DNA of 64,000 bases from Rapana venosa (Eukaryota; Mollusca; Gastropoda; Neogastropoda; Muricidae): positions 67,303,990 through 67,367,989 of the forward strand of contig CM054143.1 of assembly GCA_028751875.1 (NCBI GenBank), read 5' to 3'. Positions 10,406 through 20,314 of the stretch are shown piece by piece. Within the stretch, counting starts at the first letter, position 1, and each line of letters begins with the position of its first letter. The notes beneath the pieces were generated by a model. The model searched no databases. It was given only the letters and a program-made list of their open reading frames with translations, and was not told the origin of the DNA. The translations under genes were made by a program, and so were the position numbers.

Positions 10406-10500
10406 TTGACTACACCACACACACACACACACACAACCCAAACACACACGCACGTACACATACACGCACGTACACATACATGCACACACACAAACACACG

Positions 10501-10561
<61 letters not shown>

Positions 10562-10618
10562 CACGCGGAGTGTTTATTCCATTATCTTCGAAATAGAAAA
10601 AAAATTACACCCCCTAAA

Positions 10619-10649
<31 letters not shown>

Positions 10650-10672
10650 GCGCGCGCGCGTACACACACACC
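10406..10672. repeat. Compound (CA)n / (CG)n microsatellites
   Basis: CA tracts at about 10410-10560, then a second CA run passing into pure (CG)n at about 10634-10660. Thr/His-rich frames here are artefacts. Confidence 0.95.
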
Positions 10673-10759
10673 TACCTCCATCCCCTCCACCATACATGCT
10701 AAGCCACAGGAAAACAAAAAGCAACCCACACAGAATTTAATAGATGCACAGTAAAAAGT

Positions 10760-11010
10760 GTTCTTTTGTTCTTTATTTATTCTTTTATGTCGAGGATAAT
10801 GGAATAAACACTCATGTGCTTTTGTTTACATCAAGTCCCCGTGTGTATGCGGTTTTGTAAAGTTTATCATCTGTTCCCACCGGCACACAATGGCCTACTC
10901 TTACGAAAAGCGGAACAGGATTTAACGTGTGGCAAGATGTTCTGTGTGCGTTCGCACACGGGGCCTCGGTTTATTGTCTCATCTGAACGACTTTTGGGGA
11001 GAGTGGAGTC
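10760..11010 (+). repeat. SINE-like dispersed repeat (family 2)
   Basis: The landmark GTCCCCGTGTGTATGCGG is followed by CACCGGCACACAATGGCC and then GGCCTCGGTTTATTGTCTC. That last module is shared with the body of the family-1 SINEs (read on their minus strand). Other copies: 14622-14712 (+), 53800-53970 (-), 54285-54352 (-) and 55205-55400 (+). Confidence 0.7.
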
Positions 11011-11238
11011 TGTACTGATGTTAATTCCTGGGGAAAATATCCCCTTGAACGGGAATCGAGGGCTGTGGGGGGGAAATGGGGGTGGGGATGGTGCAGAAGG
11101 GGGAGTGGAGAAATATCCAGGGAAACCATGACAAGATCTCAGAAGATGGCTTATGTTTCACTGTGGGGTAGATGATGACTTTGAACAACTACTCAGTAAT
11201 CTACTAGTTTAAAAGATGGTTTTATCATTATGTTAATC

Positions 11239-11411
11239 ATTCAGCCTGAGGAAGCTTCAGAGGGAAGCGAAAATTTGCTGACATAAATAAAAGGAGAAAT
11301 GAAGCTGAACAGATTGTGTTTTTATTGCCATTTTACTGTGTTCAGCTTCATTTCTCCTTTTATTTATGTCAGCAAATGTTCGCTTCCCTCTGAAGCTTCC
11401 TCAGGCTGAAT
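11239..11411. repeat. Near-perfect palindrome, 72-bp arms, 29-bp loop
   Basis: Left arm 11239-11310 and right arm 11340-11411 are reverse complements with a single mismatch (GCGAAAATTT against GCGAACATTT). Each arm, read outward-in, contains CTGAGGA, a GCTTC/GAAGC stem and then GAA. This resembles the core of a hammerhead ribozyme such as those in Penelope-like elements. No coding sequence belongs to it. Confidence 0.9.
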
Positions 11412-11529
11412 GGATATATCTCAAAGCACTGCAGCTGACCTACTTAGATTAGAATCCACCTCTGTGTGCTATGATCAGTTTGCCAGAGAACAGGTGTTAC
11501 TGGTCAGTAGCATTGCCGGCATCCTCCCC

Positions 11530-12052
11530 CCTGCAAAGAGCCAGACATCATCACAGTCAGACATCACAGTCAGACATCACAGTCAGACATCACAGTCAGA
11601 CATCACAGCCAGACATCATCACAGTCAGACATCACAGTCAGACATCACAGTCAGACATCACAGTCAGACATCACAGCCAGACATCACAGTCAGACATCAC
11701 AGTCAGACATCACAGTCAGACATCACAGTCAGTCAGTCAGACATCACAGCCAGACATCACAGTCAGACATCACAGTCAGACATCACAGTCAGTCAGTCAG
11801 ACATCACAGCCAGACATCACAGTCAGACATCACAGTCAGACATCACAGTCAGACATCACAGCCAGACATCACAGTCAGACAGACAGGCATCACAGTCAGA
11901 CATCACAGTCAGACAGTCAGACATCACAGTCAGACATCACAGTCAGACATCACAGTCAGACAGCCAGACATCACAGTCAGACATCACAGTCAGATATCAC
12001 AACCAGACATCACAGACAGACATCACAGTCAGACATCACAGTCAGACAGGTG
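11530..12052. repeat. 13-bp minisatellite (CAGACATCACAGT)
   Basis: About 38 near-perfect units, with occasional CAGT or CAGCC variants. Two frames stay open as Ser/His/Gln-rich ORFs, but this follows from a unit without stops. Confidence 0.95.
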
Positions 12053-12645
12053 TGTTGTGATGTTCCAGGCACCTCGGCCTGCTGGCGGCATGGGGGCCCA
12101 CCTTCCGCATCCTTGGGAGGAGGGGGGGGGGGGTCGGCTGGCCTCCCACAGACATCTGTAGTCCACGCAGAGAACGCCAGACTGCAGGCAGCTGATCTGT
12201 GTCCTACTTCATACCTGATGCTACGGGAAGCATTATGTTCTGTGGCTTACTTTTTACATGGTGTGAGAGGAAGCATTTAAATGTAGAGAAAGGAGACACC
12301 AGGCTAACAGTTGCTGATGCACATTTGTGAAGATTTACTATTGTTTTCTATTCAAACTTGTGACTTTTTGTCTGTAAGATTTGAAGAACACCATGAAGAT
12401 AAAAACTGTGTATACCATAAACACGTGTTACCTATCTTCTATGTCAACTTTACAATATAGTTACCGTGCCTACATTGACTGTGTGGTCACTCTACAGTCA
12501 TCATGACATGGGGAATGGTCTTCTGGCACCACCCGTGTCCATCGGCACGAAAAGGTGTTACACCATTGGAACAAGCTGTGACGTCCTGTCATGACAGATC
12601 TTGTCGGCATGTTATCTCCCCTGGTCACAGTGGTGGGAGAGATGA
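12053..12645. other. Unassigned, non-repetitive sequence
   Basis: Contains a G homopolymer at about 12121-12132. No supported gene. Confidence 0.35.
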
Positions 12646-13190
12646 AGCAGTGGACAGGAGCAGTGTCAGAACTAACACCTGAATTCAGCAGTGGACAGGA
12701 GCAGTGTCAGAAAAACTAACACCTGAGTTCAGCAGTGGACAGGAGCTGTGTCATAACTAACACCTGAATTCAGCAGTGGACAGGAGCTGTGTCATAACTA
12801 ACACCTGAATTCAGCAGTGGACAGGAGGAGTGTTAGAACTAACAACTGAATTCAGCAGTGGACAGGAGCAGTGTCAGAACTAACACCTGAATTCAGCAGT
12901 GGACAGGAGGAGTGTCAGAAAAACGAACACCTGAATTCAGCAGTGGACAGGAGCTGTGTCAGAACTAACACCTGAATTCAGCAGTGGACAGGAGCTGTGT
13001 CATAACTAACACCTGAATTCAGCAGTGGACAGGAGGAGTGTTAGAACTAACAACTGAATTCAGCAGTGGACAGGAGCAGTGTCAGAACTAACACCTGAAT
13101 TCAGCAGTGGACAGGAGGAGTGTCAGAAAAACGAACACCTGAATTCAGCAGTGGACAGGAGCTGTGTCAGAACTAACACCTGAATTCAGT
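12646..13190. repeat. 41-bp minisatellite with one EcoRI site per unit
   Basis: About 13 units with landmarks CAGCAGTGGACAGGAG and CACCTGAATTC. Five successive variant units form a higher-order block of about 208 bp that is repeated (compare 12823-13030 with 13031-13190). Confidence 0.95.
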
Positions 13191-13309
13191 GCTCTAAATT
13201 CAGGGCTGGCTGGTTCACAGCGTGAATCATGAATCCCTTCACTATGACTGTCCACCTCCACGTAGAACATCTGCACAGACTGTGGAGACTGTCAGTGCAG
13301 TGTTTGCCC

Positions 13310-14306
13310 CAGACTGCAGTACACATACAGGGATAACGTGTCACTCAGACTGCAGTACACATACAGGGATAACGTGTCACTCAGACTGCAGTACACATAG
13401 ATAACGTGTCACTCAGACTGCAGTACACATACAGGGATAACGTGTCACTCAGACTGCAGTACACATAGAGGGATAACGTGTCACTCAGACTGCAGTACAC
13501 ATAGATAACGTGTCACTCAGACTGCAGTACACATACAGGGATAACGTGTCACTCAGACTGCAGTACACATACATAACGTGTCACTCAGACTGCAGTACAC
13601 ATACAGGGATAATGTGTCACTCAGACTGCAGTACACATAGATAACGTGTCACCCAGACTGCAGTACACATACAGGGATAACGTGTCACCCAGACTGCGGT
13701 ACACATACAGGGATAACGTGTCACCCAGACTGCAGTACACATAGATAACGTGTCACCCAGACTGCAGTACACATACAGGGATAACGTGTCACCCAGACTG
13801 CAGTACACATACAGGGATAACGTGTCACTCAGACTGCAGTACACATAGAGGGATAACGTGTCACTCAGACTGCAGTACACATAGAGGGATAACGTGTCGC
13901 TCTGACTGCAGTACACATAGAGGGATAACGTGTCACTTAGATGAAGTACACATAGATAACCTGTCACTCAGACTGCAGCACACATAGATAATTGTCACTC
14001 AGACTTCAGTACAAATAAATAATGTATCACTTAGGTGAAGTACACATAGATAACGTGTCACTTAGATGAAGTACACATAGATAACGCGTCACTTAGATGA
14101 AGTACACATAGATAACGTGTCACTTAGATGAAGTACACATAGATAACGCGTCACTTTGATGAAGTACACATAGATAACGTGTCACTTAGGTGAAGTACAC
14201 ATAGATAACGTGTCACTTAGGTGAAGTACACATAGATAACGTGTCACTTAGGTGAAGTACACATAGATAACGTGTCACTTAGGTGAAGTACACATAGATA
14301 GATAAC
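13310..14306. repeat. 31-36-bp minisatellite
   Basis: Units read GACTGCAGTACACATA, then CAGGGATAACGTGTCAC or the shorter GATAACGTGTCAC. The distal part (about 13930-14300) uses a diverged unit beginning GATGAAGTACACATA. There are about 30 units. The open frame on the minus strand is an artefact. Confidence 0.95.
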
Positions 14307-14621
14307 ATTTCATAACAGACTTCTTTTCTTTAGCTTTACCCATCCCGTAGTCTTGTAGACTGTTGGGGCACCACTGAAGATTTTACAGCCAGCTTCCTCC
14401 ATTCCTACACTCACATAGACTAATTACACACAAACTGGACTATTTCACTCAGATTAGCTAAGCATTGGTGTGACACGTTTTTCCTCAGACTGGAAACAGA
14501 CCTATATTTAACTTTTTTTCCCCACAGAATATTCATGTTTATACATTGTAGCTGTTTACCAGGGCTGCAGTTTTAAATGCTGTAATGACTGTCATGAAAA
14601 TTTGAATTTTTTTCTTCTTAT
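14307..14621. other. Unassigned upstream sequence of the SOCS-box gene
   Basis: Possible promoter or 5' leader region. No clear TATA box, and no coding sequence. Confidence 0.3.
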
Positions 14622-14712
14622 TTTTCGAGGATAATTGAATAAGCAATCATGTGCTTTTGTTATCCAGTCCCCGTATGTATGCAGTTTGATAAATTTTGTC
14701 ATCCGTCAGATA
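14622..14712 (+). repeat. Family-2 dispersed repeat, partial
   Basis: GAGGATAATTGAATAAGC and CCAGTCCCCGTATGTATGC match the repeat at 10760-11010. It ends about 85 bp before the start codon of the large gene, so it may lie in its 5' leader. Confidence 0.65.
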
Positions 14713-14798
14713 GAAGTAAAGGTGCAGTAAAGTGAGTGGCAGGTGTTGCAGAAGGGACTAGATGTGGACCTGCTCCTGAATAGCAATCAGTGATCAGC

Positions 14799-17700
14799 AT
14801 GGCAGTTCCTATGATACATGGAGAACTGCTTGACTCCAATACTAGGTTACTGCTGGAGGCTGCGGAACAAGGCAGGTGGTCACAAGTGGTCCGGTATCTC
14901 CGTCATTGTGACCACTGCTTTCCACGTCGTCAGTGGGTCATAGAGGAAATTGCAAAACACGGGTCCTTTGGAGATGTTGACAAAATAATACATGATGGAT
15001 ATGTTGATGATTGTGTAGAAGCCATGATACCACACTTACTGAGCAGACGTATGTGGTTGCTTCTGCATTTTATTCTGTCTAAGAACCCGACTCTGGAGGG
15101 AACGTCTTCGGTTGTCCTAGAAGCCAGCAAGCATGCTGATGACGATTCCTTTTATGTACATATTATCAATCATTGTTCCTCTACTGACTGCAGTGAGGTC
15201 TTCACCCATCTCGTGTCGCGAGGCATGTGGCGATCTGCAGGCTGTGCTCTTGACCGTTCCATGCCTGACCCTCAACGTACATGGGCTATTGAAGAGGCCA
15301 GCAAGCGGTCAGAGGACAAGGATTTTGCAAAATATATTTTGCCCAGGTGTTCAGAAGAGGACCTGAATCCTGCTCTACACCACCTCGTGTCCAGGGGCAT
15401 GTGGCGATCTGCAGGCTGTGCTCTTGACCGTTCCATGCCTGACCCTCAACGTACATGGGCTATTGAAGAGGCCAGCAAGCGGTCAGAGGACAAGGATTTT
15501 GCAAAATATATTTTGCCCAGGTGTTCAGAAGAGGACCTGAATCCTGCTCTACACCACCTCGTGTCCAGGGGCCTGTGGCTGTCAGCAGGGAAAGCACTGG
15601 CGCAGATCACTCACCCCACACAGCGTCGATGGATCATCCAGGAGGCCATCAGACGTGCCGATGATGACGACTTTGTCAACCATATAGTTGCTTCCTCCTC
15701 AGGGCAGACGGAGAAGGAAGAGGTGCTCATTCACTTGGTGTCAAGGAATCTTTGGGGACACGTAGGTTCTCCTTTGAGGCAAGTCAGCAAAGCATGTCAC
15801 GAGTGGGCTGTGAAGAAAGCCAGCAAGCTTGCCAACGAACAGGATTTTGTGGACAGAATACTGTGCCTTTGTTCAGATGAGGAGCTGGAGATGGTGGCCA
15901 TAGACATGGCATCACGGGCTCTGTGGAAACCTTTCGACAGCTGTGCACAGAATGATCGGAGCATCAAGGAGCATGTTTTAGAATGTTTGCTAGGGCGACA
16001 ACAATGGAGCGCTATTGGGCAGTTTCTGACTCGTGACATTGATTTCCAGACCTGTAGAAATGTGACTGAAGAGGCCATCAGACATGGCCTTGACCTGTTT
16101 GGATTTCTGCCTTTTCATTACTTGGACATGCTGCCCATAGCTGTGGAACACAAGCAGTGGAGATGGACCAATGCCTTGCTGAACGATGTTGTATTTGACG
16201 CCCTGTATCAGTGGTTGAAAGTAGAAGGCAGTTGTTTTAAAACTCAACTGTGGAAATTGATACACAGCTGTCATGTGCCTGTATATCAGGCTTTGGAAGT
16301 GTCTAAAAGGGCCTTCAGACCCAGAGTAGGGCTGAATGGACTGTGGGAAATGTATCAGTGTTTTGAAAACCTCACCTCCTTGAGCAAAACACTGTCTGAG
16401 CCCCTGATAACATCGCTGTTGAGAGTTCTGTGCTGTACTATTTGCAGTGAGGACACGGATGTGGAATGCAGTACAGAGAGTGCGAAGCAAAGTATCAGCA
16501 ATATCTATTCTTGTGTCACTTGCTGCATTGAAGAAAACAGAAATAACATCCCAAACCCCCCACAGATTCTTTACAATGTAATACATTGGACAGAAATATT
16601 CACAACATTTGCTGACTCTCTTAAGAATGTTTCTTCTATGTTTCTTCTTCACTTTTTCCAAGGCTTACACATGTTCTACAGCAGCAGGCAGGGACAAGGG
16701 GACGATGCCACATTGCTGAAGATGTTGGCTGTGTTCCCGCTGTTCCCTCAACTGCAGAGTGAAGCACTGAGACTGATGGTCCGTCAGCAGAGATGGGAGG
16801 TGCTCAGCCAGGCCTGTCTGTCTCACGTGTGGGAGCATGACCGCCGGCAGCTGTTCAAGGCGGCTGTGGAGCAGAGGCAGTGGGGTGTTGTCCGGCAGTG
16901 GGCAGACCACTCCCTGCACGACGACCAGCGACACTGGGCCATGAAGGAGGCTTTCCAGGAGAAGCAGTGGGGGGTGTACCTGCTGCTGGCGGACTTTGGA
17001 CTGACCGTGCATGAGCAGATGCACGCCCACTACATGGTGGCCAAGCACGCTGACTGGGACACTGTGCTGGCCATGATGGCGCGAGGCGGGGACGTGGCTG
17101 AAGTCAGGTGGCTGCTGGACAACTTTGCCAAAGGACGGCTGAGGAAAACGCCTCGGGGAGATGTGTCGGTGTTTGAACAGCGATGTCAGAGACTGGAAGA
17201 GGAGGAAGACTCTATGAGAGACAAGTGTCACCAGGATGGCCTGCAGGCTTTGGAAAGAAGTCAGTGGAGGACTGTGTTGTTCCACATCCTGCATGGTCCC
17301 AGCCACAGCTACTTCGCTGCCGTGACGGACAAAGCCATACAGGACCAAGCGTGGCACGTGTTGATGCACGTGGTGCGACTGGGGATGAACAGAGAAGAAC
17401 GCGACGCTCTCTTCCCGACCATGGTCAGGCAGCAGCAGTGGGCAGTGGGCAGAGCGTTGCTGGAGCGTGGTGTGGATGTCCGCTTGTGTCTGGAGGCTCT
17501 TCCAGAACTGCTGGAGAGGAACCAGTGGACGCTGGTGGCCAGGGTGATGGAGTACAGCGTGGACGACGCTGTCAGATGCCAGGTGATGCAGTGTGCCTTC
17601 CAGAGGAGAGAAGGCGTGTTGTTCTGGCATTGCCTCACCACCATGGAGAAGCAGGAGCAGATGTCTGCGGAGACACGGGTCAGGCTGTTCCACCAGGCCA

Positions 17701-18914
17701 TCAGTCGTGACGTCTGGCAGGCCCTGAAGCCTCTGGTGGAGGAGAAGGATGAACCAGGAATCCAGTGTCGTGACCTGGCTTTTCTGGAAGGCATTGAGCA
17801 GCACCTGTGGGATGTGGTGGACCACTGTCAAGTGCAGGGCGCCAACATCAACGTGAGGGACGAGGAGGGAGAAATCCCTGTGCACAGGGAGGCCAGGAGG
17901 AGAGAGTGGGCAGCGGTGGAGGAGATGGTGTATCGTGGTGCTGACCCCAACCTGCTGGACAAAGAAGGCGTCAGCGTCCTCCACCGCCTGATAGAGCATC
18001 GGCAATGGGACACGGTGAAGTTCGTCCTCCAGTACGGCGCTGACATCCACCTCGTGGCCAAAACTGTCGCCAGTCTCAGACAACTTTTACCCAAGAATCA
18101 AACTTTCTGCTCTCCTTTGGAACTCCTCATCAATGATCGGAGACTAGACATCATTCACTTCTCACTGATGTGGTGTCCTAACCAGGGCAAGGGTGTGAAT
18201 CACCAAGGAAGGACTACTCTGCATACTGCCTGTGCCTCAGGGAGATGGGACATGCTGCAGGACTTGGTGTGCAGGAAAGCGGATCCTCTGGCGTTGACCT
18301 CAAGTGGACGGTCAGCACTGGCCTACGCCGTCCTCAATGACCACTGTCCACAGCTCTTGGTGGCCCAGTGTGCCGCACTGGGCTTCAGCAGTCACCAGCC
18401 TGCACTCACTCACCCTCGCTATCGTGTTGTTGATGAGATTATCTACGAAACAGCAGTCTGGAGGGTAATGGAGCGTGATGAACATCTGGCCACTTCTCCT
18501 CTGTTGCTGTCACTAATGCAAAACTCAGCAAGCGTGTCTCGCATGCTGTATGACTCGGGGGCATGCTCCAATGCTGAGGTCTTCCAGCTGCACAGTCAGC
18601 TGCCAGACCTGTTCAGCCTTTCGACAGACCAGGGCCAAAGACTGTACAAGGCTTTCCACCAGCGGATGATCAGGCACGAGGATGAGGGTTACATGGAAAA
18701 GTATTACAGAATAGTGAATTCCCTGTGGAAAGCCTTGCCCCTGCTGAGAGAGCTGGCCACACAGCCCCGCAGTCTGAAGTCGTCCTGTCGTCTGCTGGTC
18801 TGCCGCTCCCTGGATGTGCGGGGCAAAAGACACAGGGACATACAGCGCCTGCCCCTCACCCAGGATTTGAGAGACTACCTGTTGTTCCATGACCTGACTA
18901 CCTGTTGTTCCTGA
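14799..18914 (+). CDS. Large intronless SOCS-box protein with W-rich helical repeats and ankyrin repeats
   Basis: Encodes about 1371 residues without interruption. ATG at 14799 is chosen because it has A at -3 and G at +4, and an in-frame TAG lies at 14781. Residues about 15-455 hold nine repeats of about 58 residues, each with a motif like LVSRGMW. Residues about 460-655 are a Cys-rich middle, and about 658-1010 a second series with motifs such as RQQRW and ERNQW. Ankyrin-type repeats lie at about 1014-1085 and 1132-1185. Residues 1323-1365 form a SOCS box: SLKSSCRLLVCR matches the Elongin-BC box and LPLTQDLRDYLL the Cul5 box. By analogy with ASB proteins it should act in the cytoplasm or nucleus as substrate receptor of a Cullin5 ubiquitin ligase, the repeats binding the substrate. 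The substrate is unknown. Two repeats are exact copies. The 3' part from about 16.67 kb is visibly richer in G and C. The last codons lie within a minisatellite. Confidence 0.85.
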   Translation: MAVPMIHGELLDSNTRLLLEAAEQGRWSQVVRYLRHCDHCFPRRQWVIEEIAKHGSFGDVDKIIHDGYVDDCVEAMIPHLLSRRMWLLLHFILSKNPTLEGTSSVVLEASKHADDDSFYVHIINHCSSTDCSEVFTHLVSRGMWRSAGCALDRSMPDPQRTWAIEEASKRSEDKDFAKYILPRCSEEDLNPALHHLVSRGMWRSAGCALDRSMPDPQRTWAIEEASKRSEDKDFAKYILPRCSEEDLNPALHHLVSRGLWLSAGKALAQITHPTQRRWIIQEAIRRADDDDFVNHIVASSSGQTEKEEVLIHLVSRNLWGHVGSPLRQVSKACHEWAVKKASKLANEQDFVDRILCLCSDEELEMVAIDMASRALWKPFDSCAQNDRSIKEHVLECLLGRQQWSAIGQFLTRDIDFQTCRNVTEEAIRHGLDLFGFLPFHYLDMLPIAVEHKQWRWTNALLNDVVFDALYQWLKVEGSCFKTQLWKLIHSCHVPVYQALEVSKRAFRPRVGLNGLWEMYQCFENLTSLSKTLSEPLITSLLRVLCCTICSEDTDVECSTESAKQSISNIYSCVTCCIEENRNNIPNPPQILYNVIHWTEIFTTFADSLKNVSSMFLLHFFQGLHMFYSSRQGQGDDATLLKMLAVFPLFPQLQSEALRLMVRQQRWEVLSQACLSHVWEHDRRQLFKAAVEQRQWGVVRQWADHSLHDDQRHWAMKEAFQEKQWGVYLLLADFGLTVHEQMHAHYMVAKHADWDTVLAMMARGGDVAEVRWLLDNFAKGRLRKTPRGDVSVFEQRCQRLEEEEDSMRDKCHQDGLQALERSQWRTVLFHILHGPSHSYFAAVTDKAIQDQAWHVLMHVVRLGMNREERDALFPTMVRQQQWAVGRALLERGVDVRLCLEALPELLERNQWTLVARVMEYSVDDAVRCQVMQCAFQRREGVLFWHCLTTMEKQEQMSAETRVRLFHQAISRDVWQALKPLVEEKDEPGIQCRDLAFLEGIEQHLWDVVDHCQVQGANINVRDEEGEIPVHREARRREWAAVEEMVYRGADPNLLDKEGVSVLHRLIEHRQWDTVKFVLQYGADIHLVAKTVASLRQLLPKNQTFCSPLELLINDRRLDIIHFSLMWCPNQGKGVNHQGRTTLHTACASGRWDMLQDLVCRKADPLALTSSGRSALAYAVLNDHCPQLLVAQCAALGFSSHQPALTHPRYRVVDEIIYETAVWRVMERDEHLATSPLLLSLMQNSASVSRMLYDSGACSNAEVFQLHSQLPDLFSLSTDQGQRLYKAFHQRMIRHEDEGYMEKYYRIVNSLWKALPLLRELATQPRSLKSSCRLLVCRSLDVRGKRHRDIQRLPLTQDLRDYLLFHDLTTCCS
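15223..15570 (+). repeat. Exact in-frame 174-bp tandem duplication inside the gene
   Basis: 15223-15396 and 15397-15570 are identical, adding one 58-residue repeat without shifting the frame. The following repeat is clearly diverged, so the duplication is recent or is an assembly effect. Confidence 0.95.
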
Positions 18915-19500
18915 CCTGACTACCTGTGTTCCCTGACCTGACTACCTGTTGTTCCCTGACCTGACTACCTGTTGTTCCCTGACCTGACTACTTGTTGTTC
19001 CCTGACCTGACTACCTGTTGTTCCCTGACCTGACTACCTGTTGTTCCCTGACCTGACTACCTGTTGTTCCCTGACCTGACTACCTGTTGTTCCCTGACCT
19101 GACTAGACTACCTGTTGTTCCCTGACCTGACTAGACTACCTGTTGTTCCCTGACCTGACTAGACTACCTGTTGTTCCCTGACCTGACCTGACTACATGTG
19201 TTCCCTGACCTGACTACCTGTGTTCCCTGACCTGACTACCTGTTGTTCCCTGACCTGACTACCTGTTGTTCCCTGACCTGACTAGACTACCTGTTGTTCC
19301 CTGACCTGACCTGACTACCTGTTGTTCCCTGACCTGACCTGACTACCTGTTGTTCCCTGACCTGACTACCTGTTGTTCCCTGACCTGACTACCTGTTGTT
19401 CCCTGACCTGACCTGACTACCTGTTGTTCCCTGACTACCTGTTGTTCCCTGACCTAACCTGACTACCTGTTGTTCCCTGACCTGACTACCTGTGTTCCTT
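18873..19500. repeat. 23-bp minisatellite derived from the gene's 3' coding end
   Basis: Units GACTACCTGTTGTTCC plus TGACCT, with CTGAC or TAGAC insertions, about 25 copies. The first unit encodes DYLLFHDL, the end of the SOCS box. The stop codon TGA (18912-18914) lies in the second unit. Confidence 0.95.
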
Positions 19501-19699
19501 GACTGAATACCTTTTAATGCCATACCTGGCTGCTTGTTGTTTTCGTAAGTACTTTCAGTCTTTGGTGAGAGAAAAAAAAGTAAATAGTTTTGTGTGCCCA
19601 AAGTTCCTAAGGTACAAACAATATTTGGTGACAAAAAATCCTTCGTGGGTTTTTGTGTGTGAACAAAAAGCCTGATGAACTCATTCCTTGGTGAGAGGA

Positions 19700-20030
19700 G
19701 CCCTTCAAATCATTCTGTGCAGTAGGCTTCTTGCGATCTCTTCACTGGATGTTTGCCTCAAAAAGAGTGGAGTGCAAGATCGGTACTGCCTCTGTTACAA
19801 ATGTCTCCTCAAGACCGCACCTGCATATCTCTGTAACTGTCTTCATCTGTACACTCCTTCTCCTTCCCTCCGTTCTGCTGCAGATACCTTGTGCTTACAA
19901 ACACCCAGGTGGAAACAATTTAGTGTCAGCCGTCGTTCTTTCACTATTTCTGTTCCATCTGTCTGGAATGACTTCATCAGTAATGTTTCCTTCGCCAACA
20001 TCCTTCATTTGATACTTTCAGATCCAGCCT
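19700..20030 (+). pseudogene. CR1/L2-like LINE, C-terminal fragment
   Basis: Translation includes CYKCLLKTAPAYLCNCLHLY and SLRSAADTLC, matching the end of the polymerase at 48361-49850. The 5' end is truncated. The fragment is cut at its 3' side by the tail of a SINE. Confidence 0.85.
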
Positions 20031-20283
20031 ATTTATTTATTTATTTATTTATTTATACCACTTTAAGTCACGCAGACTTCTCTGCGTGAAATTCGGGCTG
20101 CTCTCCCCGGGGAGAGCACGTCGCCACAAGAGCAGCGCCACCCATTTTTTTTCTTTTTTTTCTGTCTGCAACAGTATTTGTTTCCCTATCAGAGTGGCTT
20201 TTTTCTACATAATTTTGCCAGGGACAACTCTCTTGTTGCCGTGGGTTCTTTTACGTGCGCTAAATAATTATGTGCAACACACG

Positions 20284-20314
<31 letters not shown>

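Noticed and set aside
11410..12280. ORFs of 216 and 269 codons rich in Ser, Gln and His
   Set aside because: They read through the 13-bp minisatellite in two frames at once; no conserved domain before or after.
13310..13930. Repeated GGGATAACG resembling part of a homing-endonuclease site
   Set aside because: Only a partial match, and it is simply part of a minisatellite unit.
16665..18083. 472-codon antisense ORF under the SOCS-box gene
   Set aside because: It arises from the GC-rich coding strand; no domain is recognised and the sense strand explains the region.
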